Below are positions 30,536 through 39,561 of a stretch of 64,000 bases of DNA, piece by piece. The stretch's first letter is position 1. Every line of letters starts with the position of its first letter. Position numbers and translations under genes: made by a program. The notes under the pieces are model-generated. The model saw nothing but the letters and a program-made list of their open reading frames with translations. It was not told the origin of the DNA and made no database searches. The stretch is from contig CAJXVM010000007.1 of assembly GCA_913061095.1 (NCBI GenBank), positions 62,001 to 126,000 on the forward strand. Reading direction: 5' to 3'. This DNA comes from an uncultured Ignavibacteria bacterium (GTDB lineage Bacteria > Bacteroidota > Ignavibacteria > SZUA-365).

Positions 30536-32080
30536 ATGTCATTTCTCGTTACCGCAAGAAAATACCGGCCCTCCACCTTCCAGGAAGTTGTCGCTCAGGG
30601 ACATGTCGTCAACACCCTTCTCAATTCAATCACCCTTGACCGGATCGCGCATGCCTATCTGTTCACGGGTCCCCGTGGTGTCGGCAAGACCACGACGGCG
30701 CGAATTTTTGCCAAAGCGCTGAACTGTCCGAACGCGGAAAAGGGTGAGCCCTGCAATACCTGCGACACCTGCGTGGAGATTTCCCAGGGACGAAGCATGG
30801 ACGTTATCGAAATTGACGGTGCGTCGAACAACAGCGTCGACCAGATTCGCGCCATCCGCGATGCGGTGCGCTATACGCCGACGCGTGACAAGTATAAAAT
30901 GTACATCATCGATGAGATCCACATGCTGTCGAAGAGCGCCTTCAACGCGCTGCTGAAGACTCTCGAGGAACCGCCGGCACATGCGATCTTCATCTTCGCC
31001 ACCACGGAACCGCACAAGCTGCTTCCCACCGTGATCTCACGCTGCCAGCGGTATGATTTCCGGCGCATTGCGACGGATGACATTGTCGAACAGCTCAGGC
31101 ACATCTGCACAGCGGAAGAAATCGAGGCCGAGGATGCGGCGCTGTTCGCCATCGCTCGCCGTGGTGACGGCTCCATGCGCGATGCCGAAAGTATTTTTGA
31201 CCAGGTCGTCGCATTCAGCGGCACATCCCTGACGTACGATGACGTCCGCCAGGTGCTGCATTTCGTCGATCAGGATACATTTTTTCACCTGACAGATCTG
31301 ATCGTCACGAACAACAGCAGCGGGGGATTCGCCCTTGCCGAACAGGTCGTGATGAGCGGGTACGATATTCAGGATTTTCTGCAGGGTCTCGAGGAACATT
31401 TCCGCAATATGCTCGTGGTACGGTCCACGGGCGATGTGCGACTGATCGAGGCCCCGGCTGATGTGCGTGAGCGCTACATGCAGCTCGCCGAGCACTTCAG
31501 CGAAGGCGATCTTCTGCGTCTGCTGAAGATTACCGCCCAGGCCATGCAGGCCGTGCGCTACAGTCCGCAGCCTCGTCTCAAGTTCGAGGTCGCGCTGATT
31601 GACATGATCAAGATGGACAGTACCATCGAGATCAGCACCCTGCTCTCAAACCTCGGCTCGGGCGGATCTCCGCAGATCCTGCACGCAGGCGGCACGGATG
31701 GCGCGGGCAATGCCGCATCCAACCGTTCAGCCGCATCCGCTGGCACCGCCTCCGGCGCTGCCGCCTCCGGTGCTGCCGCATCCGGTACCGCCCCGGACAG
31801 GCGCGGGAATTCCCGTTCGGCCGACGCATCCGACGCGTCGGATGCCACCGAGCCCCTGCGCAGGGCCGAGAAGCGCTTCAAACAGGCGCTGCACTCCGCC
31901 TCGCTCTCCGCGGTCGCTCCGTACGGTCCTCCGCCACCGTCGCCGGAACCGCCGCAGCAGTCCCTTGGACGGGAACAGGCCGACACGCAGAACAATACGG
32001 ATGCCCCCGTGGCGTCGCCTCCTCCTATCGTACAGATGCTCATCAATGACCTCGGTGCCGTCCTCATCAAGGGATCATAA
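30536..32080 (+). CDS. dnaX: DNA polymerase III subunit gamma/tau
   Basis: LVTARKYRPSTFQEVVAQGHVVNTLLNSI...AYLFTGPRGVGKTTTARIFAKALNC...IIDEIHMLSKSAFNALLKTLEEPPAHAIFIFATTEPHKLLPTVISRCQRYDF. Confidence 0.96.
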   Translation: MSFLVTARKYRPSTFQEVVAQGHVVNTLLNSITLDRIAHAYLFTGPRGVGKTTTARIFAKALNCPNAEKGEPCNTCDTCVEISQGRSMDVIEIDGASNNSVDQIRAIRDAVRYTPTRDKYKMYIIDEIHMLSKSAFNALLKTLEEPPAHAIFIFATTEPHKLLPTVISRCQRYDFRRIATDDIVEQLRHICTAEEIEAEDAALFAIARRGDGSMRDAESIFDQVVAFSGTSLTYDDVRQVLHFVDQDTFFHLTDLIVTNNSSGGFALAEQVVMSGYDIQDFLQGLEEHFRNMLVVRSTGDVRLIEAPADVRERYMQLAEHFSEGDLLRLLKITAQAMQAVRYSPQPRLKFEVALIDMIKMDSTIEISTLLSNLGSGGSPQILHAGGTDGAGNAASNRSAASAGTASGAAASGAAASGTAPDRRGNSRSADASDASDATEPLRRAEKRFKQALHSASLSAVAPYGPPPPSPEPPQQSLGREQADTQNNTDAPVASPPPIVQMLINDLGAVLIKGS

Positions 32081-32151
32081 GACACACGGCCCGGCCGAAG
32101 GCTCCGCTCTTCCAGAGCAACTGAATCTGCATTTTCACAAGAGATTATCAC

Positions 32152-34686
32152 ATGTTCATCAGCAGTATTTCCGGTGCGGTCACCGACCTCACCCCGAACA
32201 ACCAGACCCGCTTCCAGTGCACGGTCACCCTTTCCGTCCCACAGGAAGAATTCACGGCAATCGAACCCGGACGCCTGATCGCGGCGGAAAACGTCTACCA
32301 CGCTGCACGTTCCAAGCGCTACACGATTCTGCAGATCGTGGACGTGTTCCCAACCCCGGATGAGCAGAAGACAGCGAAGAAAACCCACATTTCGCTGCGC
32401 TGCACCGCCACGCCGATCGGCCAGGAGCTGCGCTACAAAAACGCCCGCACCGGACCGGAGATCTACAGTGAAGACACCTTCCCCGCCTACGACGGGAAGA
32501 TCGAGGTGCTCGATGACGACATGACCCGTGCCGTCATCCATCACATCGCGCCGGAAAGCCGCCTGCAGGAAAACGGCTCACGCATCGACATCGGTCATTA
32601 CCGCAGTAATCCCGAGGTCAATGTCGGACTCGACGCGGTCACACTGCTGCGCGGCAACGCCGCTGTACTCAGTGCCCGCCCGCGGGCCCGCACGACGATC
32701 GTCAATACGCTCATCCAGTCACTGCTTCAGGATACTGAACATCCGGTGCATATCGTCTACTGCGATGTCAACAACCTCGGCACGCTCTCCCTCGCCCCGC
32801 TCATCTCGAACTTTGAGCGCGCGGGCATTCTCGGACTGAACGACAAATTCATTCCGTCGAGCGTGTTCAATTCCATGCGCAATCCGGGCGACCGCTCGGC
32901 GCACAAGCGCGCCGTGCTGGATTACCTCGACATGATGATCCTGCCCTCCGTGCTCGAACAGCGCCGCCATGACTTCAGCTATGCCATCTCCAGCTGGCTG
33001 CGCGATCACCGCATCGCGATCTTCCGGCCGCATGAGCAGAAGGTGGACGAGTTCATCAATGAAATCCGTGTCGATATTCTCGACGGCGTCGAGGAGGATG
33101 CGGAGGAATACATATCCGAGCTCATGCAGGGCATCGCCGAGACCTACCGCGGGGAGCGCTTTACCGAGAAAAACACGCGCGACATGCTCGACATGGTCGA
33201 TGAATTCAGCCAGGAATCGAAAAGTCATTCCGCGCGGCGGACGCTCTACGATCTCAAGGCGGAAATCGAGTCCGTGTACGAAACCTACTCGAAAGACATC
33301 CCCGCCGCGGCGCGAAAATCCATCCCGGACATCGTCTCCCAGCTCAACGACGACAGCAGTTCCAGTCTGCTCGTCGTGCAGGGCCAGAAGACCACCGATA
33401 TTCTGCGATTCATCGGCACACTTTCGCAGACCCTGATCGAGGAACGTCTCAAGCGCCTGAAAATTCGCGTACCCGTCCTGTTCATCTTCAACAACGTCGA
33501 CGACTACGTGGGACGCAACGGTGCGGCAACACGCGAGCCCGGCTCCGACCGGTTCAACGACACCATTCAGACGCTGCTGACAAACGGACGGCGACACGGA
33601 CTCGGATTCTGTCTGACACTGGAAAACGCGGTGTCTCTCGATCGCATGCTCGCCAGCCGTGTCCAGAACTACTTTATCGGCCCGATTACGTTCGTCAACG
33701 AGCCCGCCCGCATTGCCGATCTGCTGAACCTCTCCGAGGAGCTGCTGCATCCGGCCGTGCGCTACGAGGATGGAGATTTCCTCTTCACCTCCGCTGAATC
33801 GCCCTATCACCGCCGCGTTCCGCTGCCGGTGGTGGCGCAGAAGAACAGCGAAGTAATCCATCAGTTCCTCGATGAACTCCGTGTCGAGCAGGAACGACGA
33901 CGCCAGGAATACATGGCGCAGGAGGAAGAGCGGCGCAAGCGTCAGGAGGAAGAACGCAAGCGCCAGGAGGAGGAACGCAAGCGTCAGGAGGAAGAGCGGA
34001 AGCGTCAGGAGGAGGAACGCAAGCGCCAGGAGGATGAGCGCAAGAAGGAAGAGGCGGCCAAAGCGGAATCCCCCGATGATGCGGATGAGCAGGGAGAGGA
34101 TACGGCCGAGGAAAGCAGGGAAAAGGAAAAACCGACGACGCGCACGCGCAGAAAGCGCGGGGGACGCCGCTCGAAGTCCACTTCGAAAGATACTGCCGAG
34201 GCGAAGGACGTCAGCGAGAAAGACACACCGGAAGAATCCTCCGGGAAGGCTGATGACGCATCTGACGGGAACGCGGAACATGTCGAGGCACAGGGTGTGG
34301 ACGATGCCAAAAAGGAGCAGGAAGAGAAGGATACCAAGAAACCCGCCGCACGCAAGACCTCCCGTGGCCGCCGTGGGGGCCGGGGACGCAAATCCCCCGC
34401 GAAGTCGGACAACAGCTCGACTGATGATTCCGGCAAGAACGATCCCCAGCAGGGAACGGCATCCGCCGGCAAAGATGATGCGGAATCCGGCCTGAAGATC
34501 GAGGAATTCGATCCGAATGCTGGAAAGAGCAATTCAGACAAGGACAAAAAAGACGATGACGGCAATCCGCCCGCAAATGCCAAAGCCGCGGACACAGATC
34601 CGGAAAAGAAGCCCCGCCGCTCAACTCGACGCCGCAGCACCCGTTCGAAAAAATCCTCATCGACGAAAAAGAAAGGAGAGGAATAG
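32152..34686 (+). CDS. HerA-like protein with degenerate Walker motifs and charged C-terminal tail
   Basis: HAS-barrel-like N-terminus; IGHYRSNPEVNVGLDAVTLLRGNAAVLSARPRARTTIVNTLIQSLLQ aligns with the HerA pre-P-loop/P-loop region; VPVLFIFNNVDDYVG at the Walker B position; then RQEEERK repeats and a Lys/Arg-rich tail. Confidence 0.6.
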   Translation: MFISSISGAVTDLTPNNQTRFQCTVTLSVPQEEFTAIEPGRLIAAENVYHAARSKRYTILQIVDVFPTPDEQKTAKKTHISLRCTATPIGQELRYKNARTGPEIYSEDTFPAYDGKIEVLDDDMTRAVIHHIAPESRLQENGSRIDIGHYRSNPEVNVGLDAVTLLRGNAAVLSARPRARTTIVNTLIQSLLQDTEHPVHIVYCDVNNLGTLSLAPLISNFERAGILGLNDKFIPSSVFNSMRNPGDRSAHKRAVLDYLDMMILPSVLEQRRHDFSYAISSWLRDHRIAIFRPHEQKVDEFINEIRVDILDGVEEDAEEYISELMQGIAETYRGERFTEKNTRDMLDMVDEFSQESKSHSARRTLYDLKAEIESVYETYSKDIPAAARKSIPDIVSQLNDDSSSSLLVVQGQKTTDILRFIGTLSQTLIEERLKRLKIRVPVLFIFNNVDDYVGRNGAATREPGSDRFNDTIQTLLTNGRRHGLGFCLTLENAVSLDRMLASRVQNYFIGPITFVNEPARIADLLNLSEELLHPAVRYEDGDFLFTSAESPYHRRVPLPVVAQKNSEVIHQFLDELRVEQERRRQEYMAQEEERRKRQEEERKRQEEERKRQEEERKRQEEERKRQEDERKKEEAAKAESPDDADEQGEDTAEESREKEKPTTRTRRKRGGRRSKSTSKDTAEAKDVSEKDTPEESSGKADDASDGNAEHVEAQGVDDAKKEQEEKDTKKPAARKTSRGRRGGRGRKSPAKSDNSSTDDSGKNDPQQGTASAGKDDAESGLKIEEFDPNAGKSNSDKDKKDDDGNPPANAKAADTDPEKKPRRSTRRRSTRSKKSSSTKKKGEE

Positions 34687-34689
34687 CGC

Positions 34690-35475
34690 ATGCGTCTTGT
34701 TTCGTGGAATGTCAACGGCATTCGCGCCATCGCAAAGAAGAATTTTTTCGACTATCTCGAGGACGAATCCCCTGACATTCTCTGCCTGCAGGAGACCAAG
34801 GCGCACGAGGATCAGCTTGACGAAACCCTGCTGACGCCGCCGGGATACTTCACGCACTGGCATTCCGGCGAGCGCCGGGGGTACAGCAGTGTGGCGACGT
34901 TTTCGAAAAAGCGTCCGACCGCGGTGCGCAGGGGAACGGACATCATTCCGATGGACACCGAGGGACGCGTGCTTCGCACGGATTTCCCGCAGTTCGCGCT
35001 GTACAATATTTACTTCCCAAACGGGGGACGGGGCGAGGAGCGTCTGCGTTTCAAATTGGATTTCTACGACCAGATCCTCGAACACTTCGAGGAGGAGCGC
35101 AAAAAGGAGCTCCCGCTGATCATCTGCGGCGACGTCAACACCGCCCATCACGAAATCGATCTCAAGAACCCGAAGCAGAACGAGAAGACCTCCGGGTTCA
35201 TGCCCATCGAGCGCGCCTGGCTCGACCGCATCACCGATCTGGGATACATCGACACGTTCCGCCATTTCCATCCCGATGCGGCGGATCAGTATTCCTGGTG
35301 GGACATGCGCACGCGGGCGCGCGATCGCAACGCCGGCTGGCGCATCGATTACTTCATCGTCACCCCCGACCTGATCGATTACTGCAGGGACGCCTCCATC
35401 CAGATGGATGTCATGGGATCGGATCACGCACCCGTCATCCTCGATCTCAAGCGCACCCTCCCGAAACGGATGTAA
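34690..35475 (+). CDS. xth: Exodeoxyribonuclease III
   Basis: MRLVSWNVNGIRAIAKK...DILCLQETKAHEDQLD...ICGDVNTAHHEIDL...WRIDYFIVTPDL...GSDHAPVILDL. Confidence 0.95.
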   Translation: MRLVSWNVNGIRAIAKKNFFDYLEDESPDILCLQETKAHEDQLDETLLTPPGYFTHWHSGERRGYSSVATFSKKRPTAVRRGTDIIPMDTEGRVLRTDFPQFALYNIYFPNGGRGEERLRFKLDFYDQILEHFEEERKKELPLIICGDVNTAHHEIDLKNPKQNEKTSGFMPIERAWLDRITDLGYIDTFRHFHPDAADQYSWWDMRTRARDRNAGWRIDYFIVTPDLIDYCRDASIQMDVMGSDHAPVILDLKRTLPKRM

Positions 35476-35507
35476 CTGCCGGTTTCGATGAATCCAGCGA
35501 ACCGGGA

Positions 35508-35580
35508 CAGGGCCGAGCCAATGGCTCGGCCCTGCTGATTATGGCGGGTTCCGGAACCAGGCCGAGCCGCTGGCTCGGCC
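35508..35580. repeat. Two tandem GGCCGAGCC/GGCTCGGCC palindromic elements
   Basis: 35508-35534 CAGGGCCGAGCCA-A-TGGCTCGGCCCTG (13-bp stem) and 35560-35580 GGCCGAGCC-GCT-GGCTCGGCC (9-bp stem). Confidence 0.88.
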
Positions 35581-35592
35581 CTACAGTCGATC

Positions 35593-38388
35593 CTATTCGA
35601 TTCTCGTTACGCCGGGGAAACGCATGAGATTGCGGGCGGGCGAGGAATGGATCTCCTCCCGCGCACGCACGCGTACCGTTCCCGGACTCAGAATCTTCAC
35701 GAAATATCCTTTCCCCGCGACAAACATGCCGTCGGCGGGATACAGATACCCGTATACGGGATCGAATTCATAGGGATTGGTGAACATGCCTGACGGAGCT
35801 TCAACGACTTCGGATACCGGGCAGGGACCGCTTGGCATGCCAAAGAGGTTCCAGCCGGTTTCATCAGCGCCGTATGTGACGACAATGTCGCGAATCATGA
35901 CGCCGTCGAGCACGACGCTGTCGCGTTTCGCGAATTTGATCCAGTACGCCGTCGCGCCCTTCACCGATGAGCGCATGACATACCCGGAATCCGAATCCCA
36001 GGCATAGGCCGGCGGAATCGCATCCGGAAACAACGTCTGCAGGTCGTTCTCGTCGGGATCCAGCGGAATGGACACCAGGTTCCATCCCTCGTGATAGCGG
36101 AACATCAGGCTGCGTCGGCGCAGCGTCAGCGTGAAATCCGCACCGATCTCGAAATTGTTGAGCGGACGAAAAGCCCTCTGCGCGGGATCGCTGCGGTAAT
36201 AGTAGCTCGCGGGCATGATGTCGTAATCGCCCGAAGGTAGATACTCGAGCGCGTACTTCCCGTCCTGTCCGCTTTCTGCGGTAACCTCCGCCTCGCCGAA
36301 GGAACGCACGGGAATCCAGCCGACAGGCGCACCCGTCGGATCACGCAGCGTACCCGAGACGGAATACACCCGCTGAGCCGTGATCGTCAGTTCCACCGGA
36401 ATTTTCATCCCGGCATTTTCGGCGTTGCCACCCATGGTGATCTCCGCCCGGTACATGCCCTCCGTCATGGCGGTCGAAGTGATCTGTACCTCGACGGTAT
36501 CGATATTCGCCGTGCCGGCTCGCGGAGTGACCGTGAGCCAGTTGGCGCTGCCCACATCGGCCGTCCACGAGAGCAGACCCCCACCCGCGTTGCGGAGAAA
36601 GAGAAGCTGCGGGGGTGGAAGCGGCGCATTGCGCGAGAGTGTCAGGGCAATCGACGCCGGGCGGACATCGAGAACGGGCTTCGGCTCGCGGATGCCGACT
36701 TTCGTTGCGCGATCCTCGAGCCCGGTGCTCGTGGGCGTACGCACACGGACATGGGCATCTCCGGTTTCGGGAGCGGTGACATTCCATTTTACACTGCCTG
36801 TGGATGCATCGCCGGCATTGTACAGCGTCTCAGTCCACGTGGAGCCGCCGTCCCGTGATAGATCAACCGTGACATAGTGCAGTCCCTGCGCATTCCAGGT
36901 GATATCGACGGTTTCACCGATCGTCCATTGATCCCCGCTCTTGGGAGCCGTCAGTGTCAGGGACGGCTCGGAAGGCAGGTCCTCGGAACGATAGAAATAG
37001 AACTGCGAAAAGCCGTAGTAGTTCGAGCCGTGGTTGTAGGAACCCGAGGCATCGAGCACATCCCCGTCGAAATGGTAGTTGCCCGCGAGGCCGGTGGATC
37101 CGCCGGAGATTTCACGCCGGTAGTTGTCGGCGATGGCGAGATCACTGCGCGCGGTGTTCCAGATACGCAGTTCGTCCATCATGCCATGATACCCGTAAAG
37201 GGTGTTGGCCGATGGTGAGGACGAGGAGGCGCCGAGGACAATCGGAGCGTTGTTCGACGGCCCCTCCGTGGTGTAGTTTTTCTGTCCCCGCGGCAGTCCG
37301 TTGATGAATATGGTGGCCGTGTATTTCCCGCTTCTTCCGGAGAATCGCACGGCAACATGCGACCATTTGCCGATCGAAACAGCGGCAGCGCTCTCGAACC
37401 AGTCCTGCGTGTCGCCGTTCGGAATGTACCGGATGCGGTTGTTCGTCTTGTTGATGCCGATCCACACCGGATACTGCGGAGCGATTGCCACGGTCTTGCA
37501 GAACAGCGTCTGGAACTGTGAATGGCCCCCGGAGGTGGAGGGCTTGATCCAGCATTCGATCGTGTAGTTGCTGCGCAGTTCGAGATCCTTGCTGTAGGGA
37601 ATCAGGAAATGATCGACCGACTGCATGGGCGTGGACATATTCCGGAACCAGATGCCGATGCGCGAATAAAACGGCGGATCCGGTGTCGCGGCGTACGTAA
37701 CGGTGCCGACGGGGCTTCCGTTGTTGCCGCCCACGGGATCGCTTCCGTTCCCGTTCAGTCTCCAGCAGGCAAGGAGCTGTCTGCCGTAGAGACCGCCCGC
37801 GACCGCGTGAGGGATTTTGTAGAGATCGCCCTCAGCGGATGAAAAATCGATGAGGCCCCTCCATATGCGGACTTCGTCAAGCAGACCGCGCCAGTAATCC
37901 GTTGCGCTGGCGCCGGACCTGTCGGCACCGATGCGCAGGTCACTCTTTGCATATCCGATCCAGGTCTGCGGGGCGCTGACGCTCCGGTCAAGCGCGCCGT
38001 TGATGTAGAAGCGAACGACCTGCGTTTCCGGATAATAATGCACGCCGATGTGCGTCCAGACATTGGCACTGATCGTCGATTTGCTCTCGAAGGCGTCCTT
38101 GGGATTGAGAAGGAACCGCACTCTTCCGCTGCTGTTGAGCCCGAACCAGTATCCGCTGCTCCTGTCGTTCCCGATGACTGCCATGTTCGTGCCGATGGAT
38201 GTTGGGCGCACCCAGGCATCCATGGCCACGATACCGGCAGAAGAAAGCCCCTCATTCAGATTGTCACTGTACGGCACGGAGATATACCCCGTACCGGAGA
38301 GCCGCAGGGAACTGTTGACACCGCTGTACTGGGCGGCGAGGGAGCACGGGAGCAGCAGCAGAACGATGATGACTGTAATGCGTGGCAT
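35593..38388 (-). CDS. Secreted protein with two LamG/concanavalin-like domains
   Basis: Signal peptide; AGIVAMDAWVRPTSIGTNMAVIGND... and NYTIECWIKPSTSGGHSQFQTLFCK... LamG-like repeats; C-terminal GWNLVSIPLDP module. Confidence 0.8.
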   Translation of the reverse strand: MPRITVIIVLLLLPCSLAAQYSGVNSSLRLSGTGYISVPYSDNLNEGLSSAGIVAMDAWVRPTSIGTNMAVIGNDRSSGYWFGLNSSGRVRFLLNPKDAFESKSTISANVWTHIGVHYYPETQVVRFYINGALDRSVSAPQTWIGYAKSDLRIGADRSGASATDYWRGLLDEVRIWRGLIDFSSAEGDLYKIPHAVAGGLYGRQLLACWRLNGNGSDPVGGNNGSPVGTVTYAATPDPPFYSRIGIWFRNMSTPMQSVDHFLIPYSKDLELRSNYTIECWIKPSTSGGHSQFQTLFCKTVAIAPQYPVWIGINKTNNRIRYIPNGDTQDWFESAAAVSIGKWSHVAVRFSGRSGKYTATIFINGLPRGQKNYTTEGPSNNAPIVLGASSSSPSANTLYGYHGMMDELRIWNTARSDLAIADNYRREISGGSTGLAGNYHFDGDVLDASGSYNHGSNYYGFSQFYFYRSEDLPSEPSLTLTAPKSGDQWTIGETVDITWNAQGLHYVTVDLSRDGGSTWTETLYNAGDASTGSVKWNVTAPETGDAHVRVRTPTSTGLEDRATKVGIREPKPVLDVRPASIALTLSRNAPLPPPQLLFLRNAGGGLLSWTADVGSANWLTVTPRAGTANIDTVEVQITSTAMTEGMYRAEITMGGNAENAGMKIPVELTITAQRVYSVSGTLRDPTGAPVGWIPVRSFGEAEVTAESGQDGKYALEYLPSGDYDIMPASYYYRSDPAQRAFRPLNNFEIGADFTLTLRRRSLMFRYHEGWNLVSIPLDPDENDLQTLFPDAIPPAYAWDSDSGYVMRSSVKGATAYWIKFAKRDSVVLDGVMIRDIVVTYGADETGWNLFGMPSGPCPVSEVVEAPSGMFTNPYEFDPVYGYLYPADGMFVAGKGYFVKILSPGTVRVRAREEIHSSPARNLMRFPGVTRIE

Positions 38389-38459
38389 GACGTGATCCAT
38401 GTTTGTGTGATTGAAGTGCCGTCCCGCCGCGGGGACGGGACGGCCTGAAGGGATACTGG

Positions 38460-39551
38460 TTATTTCAGCAGCACGAGACTGCGGGTCTGCGTGCGGTCGG
38501 CGCAGTCGAGCCGACAGGAATAAAGCCCGGGCGGGAGTCCGGCCGCATGGAAACGCACGTGCTGCGCATCACTGACGGCTTTCAGCTGACCGGTCAGGTC
38601 AGCCACCAGCCGGCCAAGTGCATCATAAATGCGCAGTGTTGCGTCGCTGTTCGCGGCGGCGCCGAGCTGCAGATGAATCGCAGTCTCCTCCGAGAACGGA
38701 TTGGGATAGTTGCCAAGCAGCCGCGGTGATGCAGGTGTCGCTGTCGGATCGACACCCACCGCGAGGGACAGCATCACCGGGATATCCAGCTGGGCGGGAT
38801 AGACCGGCGAGCGCAAACGAATGACTGCCTCGTAATCATCGTTGGGCATGTCGGTGTTCACGACCGCGACGGTCAGCGTGGCATCGCCGGAACCGGAACC
38901 CGGCGATACGTCAAGCCACGACGCATCACACGTCGCCGTCCACGCTGCGACGGGATCGTTCTTCGTCACCAGCTGAATGTCGGCTGACGGCGAATCGTAA
39001 CGATTCTCGATATCAAACGTGAGTTGGGGCGGCGTGGCGACGAATTCGAGCGGCATGTAATTGAATGTCACGCGCACGATCGCCTGTCCCTGTGTGATCT
39101 GACTTTCCCATTCACTCTCCCCCGCCTGGTCTACGCCGTCGATGCTCATCGCGGTGATGCGCCCTTCGTACGGAGCGACCCACGTGATGAGAATGGCATC
39201 ACTGCCCTCTCCCGCCTGCCAGGCGATGGTATACGTGATGGTGAACGCCTCGGTCGTGCTCTCCGGCGCACGGTAATCGCGCAGGCCGCCGAGTCCGAGC
39301 TGGGATGCGCCGGGTGTGCTGATTACCCGGGCATCGAAGATTTCGTTCGGTGGTGTCGGCGGGAGCTCGTATTCATCGAGCGCCTGGTCGAGACCGGACG
39401 TGGCGCCTTCACGGACGCCGAGTATGAGCATGGTTTCGCGGTCGTTCTGATTCGACACCCAGAGGCCGATCTCCGCACCGCGGTATTCCTGGGCGTTGAG
39501 CGCTGCGGCGGCACAGAGCAGCAGCAGCATGCTGATGGTGATGGTTTTCAT
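38460..39551 (-). CDS. T9SS type A sorting domain-containing protein
   Basis: C-terminal LLGNYPNPFSEETAIHLQL...LRIYDALGRLVADL...GLPPGLYSCRLDCADRTQTRSLVLLK. Confidence 0.87.
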   Translation of the reverse strand: MKTITISMLLLLCAAAALNAQEYRGAEIGLWVSNQNDRETMLILGVREGATSGLDQALDEYELPPTPPNEIFDARVISTPGASQLGLGGLRDYRAPESTTEAFTITYTIAWQAGEGSDAILITWVAPYEGRITAMSIDGVDQAGESEWESQITQGQAIVRVTFNYMPLEFVATPPQLTFDIENRYDSPSADIQLVTKNDPVAAWTATCDASWLDVSPGSGSGDATLTVAVVNTDMPNDDYEAVIRLRSPVYPAQLDIPVMLSLAVGVDPTATPASPRLLGNYPNPFSEETAIHLQLGAAANSDATLRIYDALGRLVADLTGQLKAVSDAQHVRFHAAGLPPGLYSCRLDCADRTQTRSLVLLK

Positions 39552-39561
39552 GGCCGCCTCC

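Noticed and set aside
32719-34281. 520-aa minus-strand ORF inside the HerA-like gene
   Set aside because: Leu-rich low-complexity product is the mirror of the charged repeat tail; shadow ORF.
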